Assembly: GCF_010894405.1 (NCBI RefSeq)
Contig: NZ_JAAIYA010000003.1
Location: forward strand, 434,001 to 498,000
Length of the DNA: 64,000 nt
Source: Pyxidicoccus caerfyrddinensis
GTDB taxonomy: Bacteria; Myxococcota; Myxococcia; Myxococcales; Myxococcaceae
Direction: 5' to 3'
Under the pieces are notes generated by a model. It ran no database searches and was not told the origin of the DNA. It worked only from the letters and a program-made list of their open reading frames with translations. A program made the position numbers and the translations under genes. The first letter of the stretch is position 1; every line of letters starts with the position of its first letter. Positions 8,600 to 17,196 of the stretch are shown here, in pieces.

Positions 8600-9840
8600 G
8601 GCGGCGTCCCGCGTCGGCGCGTGCTCCGGCGTCCCGCGCGAGGGCCGGTGGCTGGCATCGTGGAGTGGGGGCGCTGCTCCTGCTGACGGCTGTGGCCTCG
8701 CTGCTCGCATGCCAGCCCGTGACGGAGGCGTCGTCCGTCGGCATGCCGCGCACGGACTCGACGTCCATCGTGGACGGCACGGACGCGCCGGAAGACGTCG
8801 CTGCCGTGGCGCTCATCGCCCGGCGCACGCGCTGCAGTGGCGAGCCTCCGGTGCTGCTCTGCTCCGGTGCGCTCATCGCTCCGGACGTGGTGCTCACGGC
8901 GGCGCACTGTCTGGCCATCTTCGGGCCGGAAGGGCCGCACGAGGTCTACTTCGGCCAGGTGGTGCTTCCCCAACCGGAGCCCTCGCCGCGTGGCCGCTTC
9001 GCTCGCGTGTCCCATGCTGTCATCCACCCGGACTACGACGCCGCCACGCATGCGTATGACGCCGCGCTGCTGCGGCTCGCGGCACCGGTGGACGTGACGC
9101 CGTTCGCACTGCCCGAGTCCACGAACGCCGCGCCCGTCGTCGGTGCCTCCGTGCGGGTGGTGGGCTTCGGGGACACGAAGGACGCGCGGGCCCCGTCCGG
9201 CCGGAGGCGGCAGGGGACGCTCGCGGTAACGCAGGTGGAGCCCGCGGCCTTCCGCGCGGGGCCTTCGCCGAGCATGAGCTGTGTGGGGGACAGCGGTGGG
9301 CCGGTGCTCCTGCGCGACGGTGAGCGAGAGGTACTGGTCGGGCTCACCGCGAGCGGTGACGTCGCCTGCCGGGACGAGGCCCGCAACGTGCGCGTGGATG
9401 CACTGCTCGATGGCTTCATCCGCCCGTTCCTCGCGGAGGTGCCCGCGCCCGGAGTGCCCACGCTGGCACCAGAAGACCTCTGCCGCGCCACGTGCACGCG
9501 CGACGCGGAGTGCCCCTCCGGGCTCACCTGTGTGTCCGCTGACGGTGCGCCCGGCCGGTGCCTGCTGCCCGCACTCCAGGAGGGGGACTACGGCGCGATG
9601 TGCACGGACGACGCCTCGTGTGGTGCGGGCGGGTTGTGCGCGCGGCTGGAGCCCGAGGGCGATGCCTCGTGCCGCTGCTTCACGTCCTGCACCGGGCCGC
9701 TTCCCGACCCGGTGGACCCTCGCGAGCCCGAAGCCGACGACACGGGAGGCTGCGCGAGCGTGCCGGGTCCTTCGCTCCTCGGATTGCTCGTGCTTGCGCT
9801 TCGAGCCGCGCGCGGCGTACGTCGGCTCGCACGGCGCTGA
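8596..9840 (+). CDS. Secreted trypsin-like serine protease (S1) with MYXO-CTERM-like tail
   Basis: A 414-residue exported protein. A twin-Arg-rich N-terminus and a hydrophobic segment end at SLLACQ. Activation-site-like SIVDGTDA leads to a complete S1 triad: His in LTAAHC, Asp in YDAALLRL, Ser in GDSGGP. After the protease domain comes a Cys-rich segment (about 300-370) like small EGF-type or disulfide repeats. The C-terminus is GGCASVPGPSLLGLL plus an Arg-rich end, which fits the MYXO-CTERM surface-sorting signal of myxobacteria. It overlaps the previous gene by 4 bases and is the last member of the exported cluster. Confidence 0.92.
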   Translation: MRRRPASARAPASRARAGGWHRGVGALLLLTAVASLLACQPVTEASSVGMPRTDSTSIVDGTDAPEDVAAVALIARRTRCSGEPPVLLCSGALIAPDVVLTAAHCLAIFGPEGPHEVYFGQVVLPQPEPSPRGRFARVSHAVIHPDYDAATHAYDAALLRLAAPVDVTPFALPESTNAAPVVGASVRVVGFGDTKDARAPSGRRRQGTLAVTQVEPAAFRAGPSPSMSCVGDSGGPVLLRDGEREVLVGLTASGDVACRDEARNVRVDALLDGFIRPFLAEVPAPGVPTLAPEDLCRATCTRDAECPSGLTCVSADGAPGRCLLPALQEGDYGAMCTDDASCGAGGLCARLEPEGDASCRCFTSCTGPLPDPVDPREPEADDTGGCASVPGPSLLGLLVLALRAARGVRRLARR

Positions 9841-9863
9841 GCGCCTGTGGGAGGACGGTGCGC

Positions 9864-10208
9864 ATGCTGCATCTGCTGGTCCTGCGGTACCGCGTGGCGG
9901 AGCATGAGGCGGAGCCCTACGTCGCTGAGCACGTCCGCTACCTGGAGCGCCACCACCGGGCCGGGACTTTCCTCGTGTCCGGGCAGACGGTTCCGTCGGC
10001 GCACGGAGGCGCCATCGTGGCCCGCGGCGTCGACCGCGCTGCCGTGGAGCGGATCACCACCGAGGACCCCTTCGTCCGGGCCGGCGTCGCGGAGTACATG
10101 GTGACGACCATCGACCCGGGCCGTGTGCATCCCGCCCTCGCGGAGTTGCTTGGTGTGGGGGCGTCGCGCGTGCGTCCCAGCCCGGCGGGCGGCGAACCTG
10201 TGGAATGA
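9864..10208 (+). CDS. YCII-family protein
   Basis: A 114-residue protein. The alpha-beta pattern, with RYLERHHRAGTFLVSGQTVP and the family signature DPFVRAGVAEYMV, matches the YCII (YciI-like) superfamily. Those proteins have a ferredoxin-like fold with a proposed but mostly unproven catalytic His/Asp pair. ATG 9864 follows GGGAGG. The last two codons and the TGA stop are part of the first copy of the palindrome array that fills the next 800 bases. Confidence 0.85.
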   Translation: MLHLLVLRYRVAEHEAEPYVAEHVRYLERHHRAGTFLVSGQTVPSAHGGAIVARGVDRAAVERITTEDPFVRAGVAEYMVTTIDPGRVHPALAELLGVGASRVRPSPAGGEPVE

Positions 10209-10994
10209 AGCTTCCTTCCGCTCTCGATGGCGGCAGGGTGGGGTCGCCGGGCGGCGGAGGCGCGGAATGAAGCCTCCTTCCGCTCCCGATGGCGGCCGGC
10301 GGGGCTGCTGTGTGGCGGATGCGCGGAATGAAGCTTCCTTCCGTTCTCGATGGCTGAAGGGCGGGGTCGCCAGGCAGTGCGCCGCTGAAGGCAATGCATC
10401 TGCCGTCCGCTTCTGCTCAGTGCCGGCATCGGACCCGCGGAATGAAGCTTCCTTCCGCTCCCGATGGCTGCCGGGCGGGGCCATCGAGCGGCGGTCGCGC
10501 GGAATGAAGCTTCCTTCCGCTTCCGCTCCGGTTGCCGGGCGGGGCCGTCGGGCGTCGGACTGCTGAAGGGAATGAGTCTTCTCTCCGCTTCCGCTGGCTG
10601 CCGGGCAGCGAAGGCGTGGAATGAGCCTTCCTTCCGCTCTGGCTATCGGGAGGGGCCGTCGGGCGGCGGATGCGCGGAATGAAGCTTCCTTCCGCATCCA
10701 CTCCGGCTGCCTGGCGGGGCCGTCGGGCGGCGGGCTGCTGAAGGCAATGAGCCTTCCCTCCGATTCCATTGGCTGCTGGGCGGCGAATGCGCGGAATGAG
10801 CCTTCCTTCCGCTCTGGCTATCGGGTGGGGCCGTCGGGTGGCGGATGCGCGGAATGAAGCTTCCTTTCGCTCCCGCAGGCTGCCAGCCCGGGCCGTCGGG
10901 CGGCGAAGGCGCGGAATGAAGCTTCCTTCCGCTTCCGATGGCTGCCGGGCCGGGCCCGTCGAGCGGTGGATGCGTGGAATGAAGCTTCCTTCCG
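10202..10994. repeat. Non-coding array of about 12 palindromes (GGAATGAAGCTTCCTTCC type)
   Basis: Good copies begin at 10202, 10264, 10325, 10439, 10501, 10618, 10676, 10793, 10851, 10913 and 10976. Diverged copies are at about 10384, 10569 and 10744. Each core is an 18-bp palindrome with one mismatched pair, usually flanked by GC on both sides. The GC-rich spacers (GGCTGCCGGGCGGGGCCGTC) are similar to each other. A 175-bp higher-order unit is present twice (10501-10675, 10676-10850) with internal spacings 68, 49 and 58. Spacings are not multiples of three, so the open frames through it (RNEASFR on the + strand) are not a gene. Bases 10995-11215 hold one decayed copy and nothing else I recognise. 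Confidence 0.93.
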
Positions 10995-11215
10995 CTTCCG
11001 CTCCGAATGCCGGGCAGGGCCTTCAGCCGGTGGACCGCTGATGGCGAAGTATCCTCCGTGACGCCAAAGGCCCTGACACCCACGGCGTCGCATGGCTCCA
11101 CTCATCACGCCTTCATCTCCATTCAGTCACGCCGGGCCATACAGGCCGCACCCACGCCTCGGCTGAGCCCAGCGGCATGCATGCCCGGTTCCCCGACGCA
11201 CGGCCCCCGTGTCAC

Positions 11216-11614
11216 TCAGGCGCGGATGCTCGTCTTGCGCGCGCCCCGTCTCTTGTAGACCTTCCCCGCCTTCAGCGGCGTCGTGTCCCCGCGTCCCGTG
11301 GTGCGCTTGGCGGTGCCTTCCTTGCGGTACGCCACGGCGGCCGCGGACGGCAGCGTCTTGCGGCGCGACGTGCTGCTGCCCAGCTCCGGCACCGGCAACT
11401 TGCGGCTCTTCGCCGTGAGCCCCTTGCCCGGCGCACTGCGCGGGCTGACGGTGCGGTCCTGGAAGTCCGCGCTCCCCAGCGCCAGTCGACCGCTCTTCTT
11501 CGCCTTGTGGGTGCTCTCGCCCGCGGCCTGGCCCACGTCCGTGGCCTTGAGGGCCAGCGTCGTGCCCCTCTTCTTTGCGTTCTTCACACGCACCGCCCGA
11601 GTCTTCTCTGGCAT
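11216..11614 (-). CDS. Small very basic protein, possibly nucleic-acid binding
   Basis: A 132-residue Lys/Arg-rich protein with little hydrophobic content and predicted disorder. It starts MPEKTRAVRVKNAKKRG and ends GARKTSIRA. GGGAGG lies 6 bases before ATG 11614, an excellent ribosome site. It shares the local motif RKTLP followed by an Ala-rich stretch and Arg/Lys with the basic protein at 13339-13638. Histone-like or ribosome-associated function would fit the composition but is not shown. No family recognised. Confidence 0.7.
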   Translation of the reverse strand: MPEKTRAVRVKNAKKRGTTLALKATDVGQAAGESTHKAKKSGRLALGSADFQDRTVSPRSAPGKGLTAKSRKLPVPELGSSTSRRKTLPSAAAVAYRKEGTAKRTTGRGDTTPLKAGKVYKRRGARKTSIRA

Positions 11615-11805
11615 GGAACCTCCCAGGCACTCAGGTAGGAATGAATCTCCCCGGTTGCCAGGGAGCGGCAGGGCTGACGGGCCCCAGCGCTGCCGTCCGC
11701 TGCGAGCCTTCTCCCTCCGGCCACACCCGCGTCGCACCCGGGACGAGGTTGCGCACGCGCACGTCGCGGTGCTCCCATGACGCCACCGTGCCCCGCCCAC
11801 CCTCC

Positions 11806-12420
11806 ATGCCGGACGCCTCCCACCGCGCCTGCCCCGGCTGTGGCCGGGCCGTCCTCCCGGGCCGCGACGCGCGCTGCCGTGAGTGTGGAGGCTTCCTGGA
11901 GGACGCCGCACACGTCTCGCGCGGACCTCCGCCCCCACCCCCTCCGCGCCGGCTCACCCGGGCGCAGCGGAGCGCCGTCCTTCGTCCGAGGCTGGGAACC
12001 CAGTACTGGCTGGGCACGTTCTTCCTCGCCCTGGGCGCGCTGATGCTGCCGGTGGCGCTCGTGTTCCTCCGGCCCCTGCTGTTGATGACCGGCATCTTTC
12101 TTCTGGTGGGCGTGCTGCTCCGCCGCGCGGGCTGGCCCGGAGCGCTCCGCCGCGAGCAGCGCCGCCGCCTCCAGGCCCTGCGCTGGGGCCTGAGCGCCCC
12201 GGCGGAGCTGACGCGCGTGGAGCGCCACATCGTCCCCGGACTCGAGGCGGGACGCGTGGCCCAGCTCGACTACGTCTTCCTCGTTCACGGCCAGCCCGTG
12301 CCGGGGAGCGTGCCCTCGTCGCGCCTCGCGGACTCACGACGGCTCCCGGGGGAGCCCGTCTGGGCCGTCTACCTGGCCGACAGTCCGGACGTCAGCGCGC
12401 TCTGGCCGCCCGCGTCCTGA
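11806..12420 (+). CDS. Zinc-ribbon membrane protein
   Basis: A 204-residue protein. The N-terminal zinc ribbon is CPGCGRAVLPGRDARCREC (C-x2-C...C-x2-C). A proline run follows, then two adjacent transmembrane helices at about 68-110 (FFLALGALMLPVALVF; LLLMTGIFLLVGVLL). The C-terminal cytoplasmic or periplasmic domain is about 90 residues. This layout is common in uncharacterised myxobacterial proteins. ATG 11806 is chosen because it just precedes the zinc ribbon; an upstream in-frame GTG at 11788 is possible. Confidence 0.72.
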   Translation: MPDASHRACPGCGRAVLPGRDARCRECGGFLEDAAHVSRGPPPPPPPRRLTRAQRSAVLRPRLGTQYWLGTFFLALGALMLPVALVFLRPLLLMTGIFLLVGVLLRRAGWPGALRREQRRRLQALRWGLSAPAELTRVERHIVPGLEAGRVAQLDYVFLVHGQPVPGSVPSSRLADSRRLPGEPVWAVYLADSPDVSALWPPAS

Positions 12421-12533
12421 GGGACACCCGGCCCTGGCCCGGACGTTGCTTTGGCCTGTGGGCACATTCCTTCCCAGGCCCCTCCCCGTGTCCTCCGGGC
12501 CACGGTGCGCGGCCCGGCTGCCCCACCGTCACC

Positions 12534-13235
12534 ATGTCCATGACTCCGACTGCCCCTCCTGCCTTCCTGTCCGTGCTGCGCCGCCATGGCTTCTGGCCCG
12601 CGCTCCTGAGCAGTGCCGTCGCGGTGGGCATGCTGGCCCTCCGGCTCGACTGGAGCGAGCGCGCCAGCTTCGCGTTCCTCCCCTGGAACCTGTTCCTGGC
12701 GTGGGTGCCCTACGTCCTGTCGCTGGTGGCGCGCCTGTTGATGGCGCGGGGAAGGGGGCGCGGGTGGCTGCTGGCACCGCTGGCGCTCGGGTGGCTCGCG
12801 CTGTTCCCCAACGCGCCGTACCTCCTCACGGACTTCATCCACCTGCGCCAGCGGCCCGTGGTGCCGCTCTGGTTCGACGCGGCGCTGCTCGCGCTCTTCG
12901 CCGCGACGGGCTGGCTGATGGGGCTGCTCTCGCTGGAGGTGTGGAAGGAGTGGCTGGAGCAGCGCTGGGGCCGGGCCCGCGCCTGGGCCTTCGTCGCCGC
13001 CACGTCGCTCTTGTGTGGCTATGGCATCTACCTGGGCCGCGTGGAGCGGTGGAACAGCTGGGACGTGCTCGCCGAGCCGGGGCGCCTGCTCTCCACCATG
13101 GCCGCGCACCTGCGCGAGCCCGGCGCCTTCCCGCACCTGACGCGCCTCACCGTGCTCTTCGCGGGGCTGGTGCTGCTCTCCTACGCCCTCTTCGAGACGC
13201 TGATGGCCCGCCTGCGCTGCCGCCGCGCCACGTAG
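12534..13235 (+). CDS. DUF1361 integral membrane protein
   Basis: A 233-residue protein with about seven hydrophobic helices. The conserved LPWNLFLAWVPYVL, LFPNAPYLLTDFIHL and YLGRVERWNSWDVL segments are signatures of DUF1361. Function of the family is unknown. It lies 113 bases after the zinc-ribbon membrane protein on the same strand and may be cotranscribed. A long hairpin follows the gene. Confidence 0.87.
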   Translation: MSMTPTAPPAFLSVLRRHGFWPALLSSAVAVGMLALRLDWSERASFAFLPWNLFLAWVPYVLSLVARLLMARGRGRGWLLAPLALGWLALFPNAPYLLTDFIHLRQRPVVPLWFDAALLALFAATGWLMGLLSLEVWKEWLEQRWGRARAWAFVAATSLLCGYGIYLGRVERWNSWDVLAEPGRLLSTMAAHLREPGAFPHLTRLTVLFAGLVLLSYALFETLMARLRCRRAT

Positions 13236-13276
13236 CGGGCGGAAAGCCCCCAGCCGAAGGCACTCCCCGGAAACGA

Positions 13277-13318
13277 GGACACCGTCCGCACCCGGTGCAC
13301 CCGGGCGGGACGGTGTCC
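13277..13318. terminator. Long hairpin between convergent genes
   Basis: GGACACCGTCC and GGACGGTGTCC form a perfect 11-bp stem around a 20-base GC-rich loop. It lies between the 3' end of the DUF1361 gene and the 3' end of the convergent small basic protein gene, so it could serve both. No T-run is visible. Confidence 0.45.
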
Positions 13319-13338
13319 CACGTGCTTCGGGCGTCCGC

Positions 13339-13638
13339 TCAGCCGCCGTGCAGGGGTGCCCGCTTCTTGGGCCCACCCCGGTGCTTCACGTTCATCTCAC
13401 TGGGGGCCTTCTTGCGGCCCTTGAGCGTCGTCGCGCGACGCCGCTGGCTCTTGGGCTCGTGCAACTCGGCGGCGGGCCCGAGCGTCACCCGCTCCAGCGT
13501 CTTCTGACGGCGCAGCGCCGCGGCGTCGTCCCGGGGCAGCGTCTTGCGCCCCTTGCTGGCCTGCACACTGGGCTGGGCCGAGTGCGCATCCACCCGCCGC
13601 TTGTTCTTGATTCCTGCCACTTTCGTCCGCACGGCCAT
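13339..13638 (-). CDS. Small very basic protein, second member
   Basis: A 99-residue Lys/Arg-rich protein (MAVRTKVAGIKNKRR at the start; HRGGPKKRAPLHGG at the end). AAGGAGGG lies directly upstream of ATG 13638. It shares RKTLP plus Ala-rich/Arg text with the basic protein at 11216-11614, suggesting a diverged paralogue. Low complexity and probable disorder prevent a family call; nucleic-acid binding is a guess from charge. Confidence 0.65.
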   Translation of the reverse strand: MAVRTKVAGIKNKRRVDAHSAQPSVQASKGRKTLPRDDAAALRRQKTLERVTLGPAAELHEPKSQRRRATTLKGRKKAPSEMNVKHRGGPKKRAPLHGG

Positions 13639-13824
13639 GATGCCCTCCTTCCGTGGAGAGGTAAGGACGGCGCCCCGGCTTTTCCATCCCCCTCCGGGGG
13701 AGGCGACGGGGGCCACGCCGCGTGCTTGCGTGCTCTCCAGCCGCTCCTCCCTCCCCGTGGGGCGGGACACTTCCCTCCGGGCCGACATCGGGCTCGTGGG
13801 CCCGGCGGCGCGTGGCGGGAAGCC

Positions 13825-14310
13825 CTACGTCGACGAGCGCTTCCCCTTCTTGGGCGGGCGGGTGCTGGTGGTGCTCTCGGGCGGGAAGAGCCAGCCCTCG
13901 GCGGCGCGGGAGGAGGTGGTGTTCTGCGTGGCCTCGGAGGGCTCCAGGTGGAGGCCGCGGCAGCCGCGGCACCAGGACTGGGGCCGGCGCCCGCTCTTCA
14001 TGATGCGGTAGCCGAAGTCCTGCTCGGTGGGGCCCGTGTGGCCGCAGCGCGGGCACCGGCTCAGCGACGTGGTGCCAATCTCCTTGGCCTTCTGGCGGCC
14101 GTGCTCCACCACCAGCGCCAGGGCCGCCGCGAAGCCAATCCGTCCCGTCGAGGCGACGTGGAAGCTGCGTCCGCGCTTGCGGTTGCCGCGGCCCAGTACG
14201 GGCCTGAGGTCCATCCCCCCGAGCAGGTTGCGCTGCTCGAGGACACGCGACGGCGAGTTGTCCGGGGTCGAGTGGCTCACGGGACCATTCATACTGGGGC
14301 GGTCTGACAT
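13825..14310 (-). CDS. Zinc-finger protein of unknown function
   Basis: A 161-residue protein with one C-x2-C / C-x2-C zinc site: CPRCGHTGPTEQDFGYR, then WCRGCR about 22 residues later. The N-terminal part is basic (GRGNRKRGRSFHVAS) and the tail is Ser/Thr/Lys-rich. Start is taken as MSDRPSMNG at 14310; a start at 14364 would add 18 residues. Nucleic-acid binding is likely from the ribbon and charge, but no family is recognised. Confidence 0.62.
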   Translation of the reverse strand: MSDRPSMNGPVSHSTPDNSPSRVLEQRNLLGGMDLRPVLGRGNRKRGRSFHVASTGRIGFAAALALVVEHGRQKAKEIGTTSLSRCPRCGHTGPTEQDFGYRIMKSGRRPQSWCRGCRGLHLEPSEATQNTTSSRAAEGWLFPPESTTSTRPPKKGKRSST

Positions 14311-14500
14311 GCCCTGCCCGCGGGCCCTGGCCCCCTGGCCGGTCTCCAGGGGTGTGCTGAACAAAAGTCCAGTGATGTCGCGGATCTACACGCATCCCAC
14401 CCCGTGAGTGGGGTGGCTCGGGAGGCCGTATGACTGGCTGGAAGGCCCGGCGGAGGCGGGGGCGTGCGCAGCTTGTCGGGGACGAACGGAGGCCCCCGAC

Positions 14501-14956
14501 ATGACGCGCCCCACCAATGAGACGGAGCTGATGCAGCGCCGCGTGCAGCGGCACGAGTCCCACACCCGCTCCACCTACGCGGCCTTCATCCGGCACCTGT
14601 GCGAGGTGGGGAAGCTGGAGCCGTCGCTGGCCGAGTGCGCGGCGGTGGCCGTGCTCCGGGCGCTGGAGCGGCGCATCCTCCCGGCCGAGGCCAAGGATTT
14701 GGAGGCCCAGCTGCCGCGCCGGCTGGTGGACTTCCTCCCCCCGCTGGAGCAGCGCCCGCAGCGGCCCCGGCGCTTCGGCAAGGAGGAGTTCCTCCAGACG
14801 GTGGCGGACGATTTGGAGAAGCCGGTGGAGGAGATGGAGCCCGTGGTGCGCGCGGTGTTCCGCGCGATGAGAGACCTCATCTCCGAGGGCGAGGCGAACG
14901 ACGTCGCCAGCAACCTGCCCCCGGACCTCCAGGCGCTCTGGCGGCTCACGCAGTAG
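14501..14956 (+). CDS. DUF2267 family protein
   Basis: A 151-residue helical protein made of two related halves. Each half pairs a segment on inheritance of subunit order (LAECAAVAVLRALERRILPAEAKDLEAQLP, and VEEMEPVVRAVFRAMRDLISEGEANDVASNLP), the DUF2267 pattern. Members occur in many soil bacteria with unknown function, sometimes near stress genes. GGAGG lies about 10 bases upstream of ATG 14501. Confidence 0.85.
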   Translation: MTRPTNETELMQRRVQRHESHTRSTYAAFIRHLCEVGKLEPSLAECAAVAVLRALERRILPAEAKDLEAQLPRRLVDFLPPLEQRPQRPRRFGKEEFLQTVADDLEKPVEEMEPVVRAVFRAMRDLISEGEANDVASNLPPDLQALWRLTQ

Positions 14957-14968
14957 GCGGGAAGGCCG

Positions 14969-16486
14969 CTACTCCCCGACGTCCGGGCCCATCAGCCCGC
15001 CACCGCCGCTGTCCGAGGAGGGAAACACGGGCGTGCCGCCGGGCAGGCTCGGGTCGTGCGGCAGGCTGCCGCGCGGGCTGCGCAGGTACACGAAGGGCGT
15101 GGCGAAGAGGAAGTTGGACACGCGCGACGTGTAGATGTCCGCGTAGCGCTCCATCTGCCGCGCCAGGTGGCTCTTGTCATTGCCCGCGCGCGTGAGCAGG
15201 CCCCAGACGGGGTTGGACAGCTCGGTGGCGGCGCGCGCCATGGGCCCCAGCTCCGCGTCCAGCGCCTCCAGCTCCGTGCGCAGCTCGGCCTGCCGCGCCA
15301 CCAGCTCTGTCTCCGAAGGGGTGTCCGAGCGCGGGCCGTACTGGAAGCGGCGCCGCTGCTGCTCCAGCCGCAGCTGACAGCTCTCCGCCTCCAGTCGCTC
15401 CTTGTGCTCCATGCGCTCGCCCAGCCGGGCCTCGGTGGCGCGGAAGCCGGCGATGGCGCGCACCTCGTCCTCCAGCTCGCGGAGGATGAGCGCCGTGCGC
15501 CAGCGCAGCACGTCCTTCGTCACGTGCACGTCGCCGAACATGTGGTCGCCCACGTAGAGAATCTGGTCCCCGCTCAGCCCCAGGTGGCGCTCCAGCTCCA
15601 GCGCGCTGCCGCCGAAGTAGGGCGTGCCGGGCTTCAAGGGCCCCGAGTGCTGCCGCAGCAGCGCCTCGCCGCCCACCTCCACCACCTCATAGAGCGCCGA
15701 GCGCGTGGTGAAGAACTCCGGCTTGCGCGCGGACACAATCACCACGTCGAACAGCTGCCGCCACGTCATGCCCCCCGGCAGGTGCCGGTCGAAGGCGAAG
15801 TGCATCATGGGCTCGGTGTAGGCCCACTCGCTGTTGGTAATCAGCAGGAGCTTCTTGCCGGCGTGGCGCTGGTCCAGCAGCGCCAGCGGCGTCTCCGGGT
15901 CGTCGATGACGTAGCGCTCCGGGTCGGCGATGATTTCCGCCTTCAGCCGCCCCTGCATGTGCGTGGCGTCCAGATTCTTTCGCACGTGCTCGTAGAGGTC
16001 CGTGTACCCCATGGGCGTCGAGCCCGGGAGCTGGCCGGCGTCCAGCCGGTCCACCAGCTGCGCGTAGATGCACGCCTCGGACAGCGAGAAGAGCGTGTTG
16101 AGGAACACCCAGCGCCGCTCGTGCAAATCGATGAGGGTGCTGGCGTACTCGTCGCGCTGGGCCTCGAAGTCCATGGGCCGGGTGCCATGGAGGGCCTTCT
16201 TCACGATTCCGAAGCGGTTGGCCTTGAGGAGGTTGCCCTTCTCCGTGTCGATGATGAGCCCGCGGATGGCGAGCCCCGGGTCGAACGTCAAATCCCCCAC
16301 GGGCCAGCCCTGCGCCACCAGCCTGTCGCGGATGTATTCGTACGCACGGCGCTCCCACGCTTCCACGCGGTAGTGGATGAGCGTGTAGTCCATGTCGTAG
16401 CCCACGGCCTTGATGGCGCGCAGGTTGAGGGTGCGGTTGCAGAAGAGGCCCCGCTCGGGCGGGGGACCAGAAGGGTGCGAGCGCAT
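14969..16486 (-). CDS. HAD-superfamily 5'-nucleotidase (HAD-IG, cytosolic NT5C2-like)
   Basis: A 505-residue protein. The HAD nucleophile motif is DMDYTL (Asp 31 and Asp 33), motif II is in LLLITNSEW, and motif IV in LYVGDHMFGDV. The long insertions and overall length match the HAD-IG/cytosolic purine 5'-nucleotidase group. It probably dephosphorylates purine nucleoside monophosphates. Start at ATG 16486 fits the position of the nucleophile in relatives; the longer frame upstream is not supported. Divergent from nrfH. Confidence 0.9.
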   Translation of the reverse strand: MRSHPSGPPPERGLFCNRTLNLRAIKAVGYDMDYTLIHYRVEAWERRAYEYIRDRLVAQGWPVGDLTFDPGLAIRGLIIDTEKGNLLKANRFGIVKKALHGTRPMDFEAQRDEYASTLIDLHERRWVFLNTLFSLSEACIYAQLVDRLDAGQLPGSTPMGYTDLYEHVRKNLDATHMQGRLKAEIIADPERYVIDDPETPLALLDQRHAGKKLLLITNSEWAYTEPMMHFAFDRHLPGGMTWRQLFDVVIVSARKPEFFTTRSALYEVVEVGGEALLRQHSGPLKPGTPYFGGSALELERHLGLSGDQILYVGDHMFGDVHVTKDVLRWRTALILRELEDEVRAIAGFRATEARLGERMEHKERLEAESCQLRLEQQRRRFQYGPRSDTPSETELVARQAELRTELEALDAELGPMARAATELSNPVWGLLTRAGNDKSHLARQMERYADIYTSRVSNFLFATPFVYLRSPRGSLPHDPSLPGGTPVFPSSDSGGGGLMGPDVGE

Positions 16487-16649
16487 AGACACCCCTGGCT
16501 TTGCCCCGGCCCGAGGCAAAAGTCGATGCCCACGTGGCCCCTCGTTTGCTGGAGGGCACATGCCCGGGCGCCGGACGCGGACAAAATGACGGGACGAGGG
16601 TTGCCACCGGAGAGGGGTATTCGTACGGTGCGCGCACCCCCGGAGCCGC

Positions 16650-17195
16650 ATGCCTGGAGTCTCCCGCCGCATCGCCATCAGCGCTGTCGTGCTCGCCGTC
16701 CTGGTGGGCACCGCCGTCGGCGCGGGCGGGTACACCTTCGTCTATGCGAAGGGCGCCTCGTACCTCACCGACGATCCGGCCGCGTGCGCCAACTGCCACG
16801 TGATGAACGAGCAGTACGCGGGCTGGGTGAAGAGCAGCCACCATACCGTGGCCGTCTGCAATGACTGTCACACCCCGCACGACTTCTTCGGGAAGTACTT
16901 CACCAAGGCGCTCAATGGCTGGCATCACTCGGTGGCCTTCACCTCCGGGGACTTCCACGAGCCCATCCACATCGGTGAGCGCAACCTGCGGGTGACGGAG
17001 GCGGCGTGCCGCTCCTGTCACCAGGACATCGTCCACGCCATCGAGCCGGGGCTGCTGGTGCGGGTGTCCGCGCAATCCCCGGGTGACACCCCGAAGGACG
17101 CCAACCTGCATGGCAGCCTGCACCCTCCGCCCGAGGACGGGACGCTGAGCTGCCTGCGCTGCCACCACTCGGTGGGACACCTGGAGCTGGACTGA
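16650..17195 (+). CDS. nrfH: NrfH, tetraheme quinol dehydrogenase subunit of nitrite reductase
   Basis: A 181-residue NapC/NirT-type protein. One N-terminal membrane anchor (about 8-28) is followed by four c-heme sites: CANCH (46), CNDCH (70), CRSCH (120) and CLRCH (168). This matches NrfH, which takes electrons from menaquinol and passes them to NrfA in the periplasm. Its stop is one base before the nrfA start, so the two are cotranslated. Confidence 0.95.
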   Translation: MPGVSRRIAISAVVLAVLVGTAVGAGGYTFVYAKGASYLTDDPAACANCHVMNEQYAGWVKSSHHTVAVCNDCHTPHDFFGKYFTKALNGWHHSVAFTSGDFHEPIHIGERNLRVTEAACRSCHQDIVHAIEPGLLVRVSAQSPGDTPKDANLHGSLHPPPEDGTLSCLRCHHSVGHLELD

Positions 17196-17196
17196 T

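Noticed and set aside
10202..11040. Palindrome array read as a protein of RNEASFR repeats
   Set aside because: Unit spacings (62, 61, 68, 49, 58) shift the frame constantly, and both strands give similar open text, as expected for GC-rich repeats.
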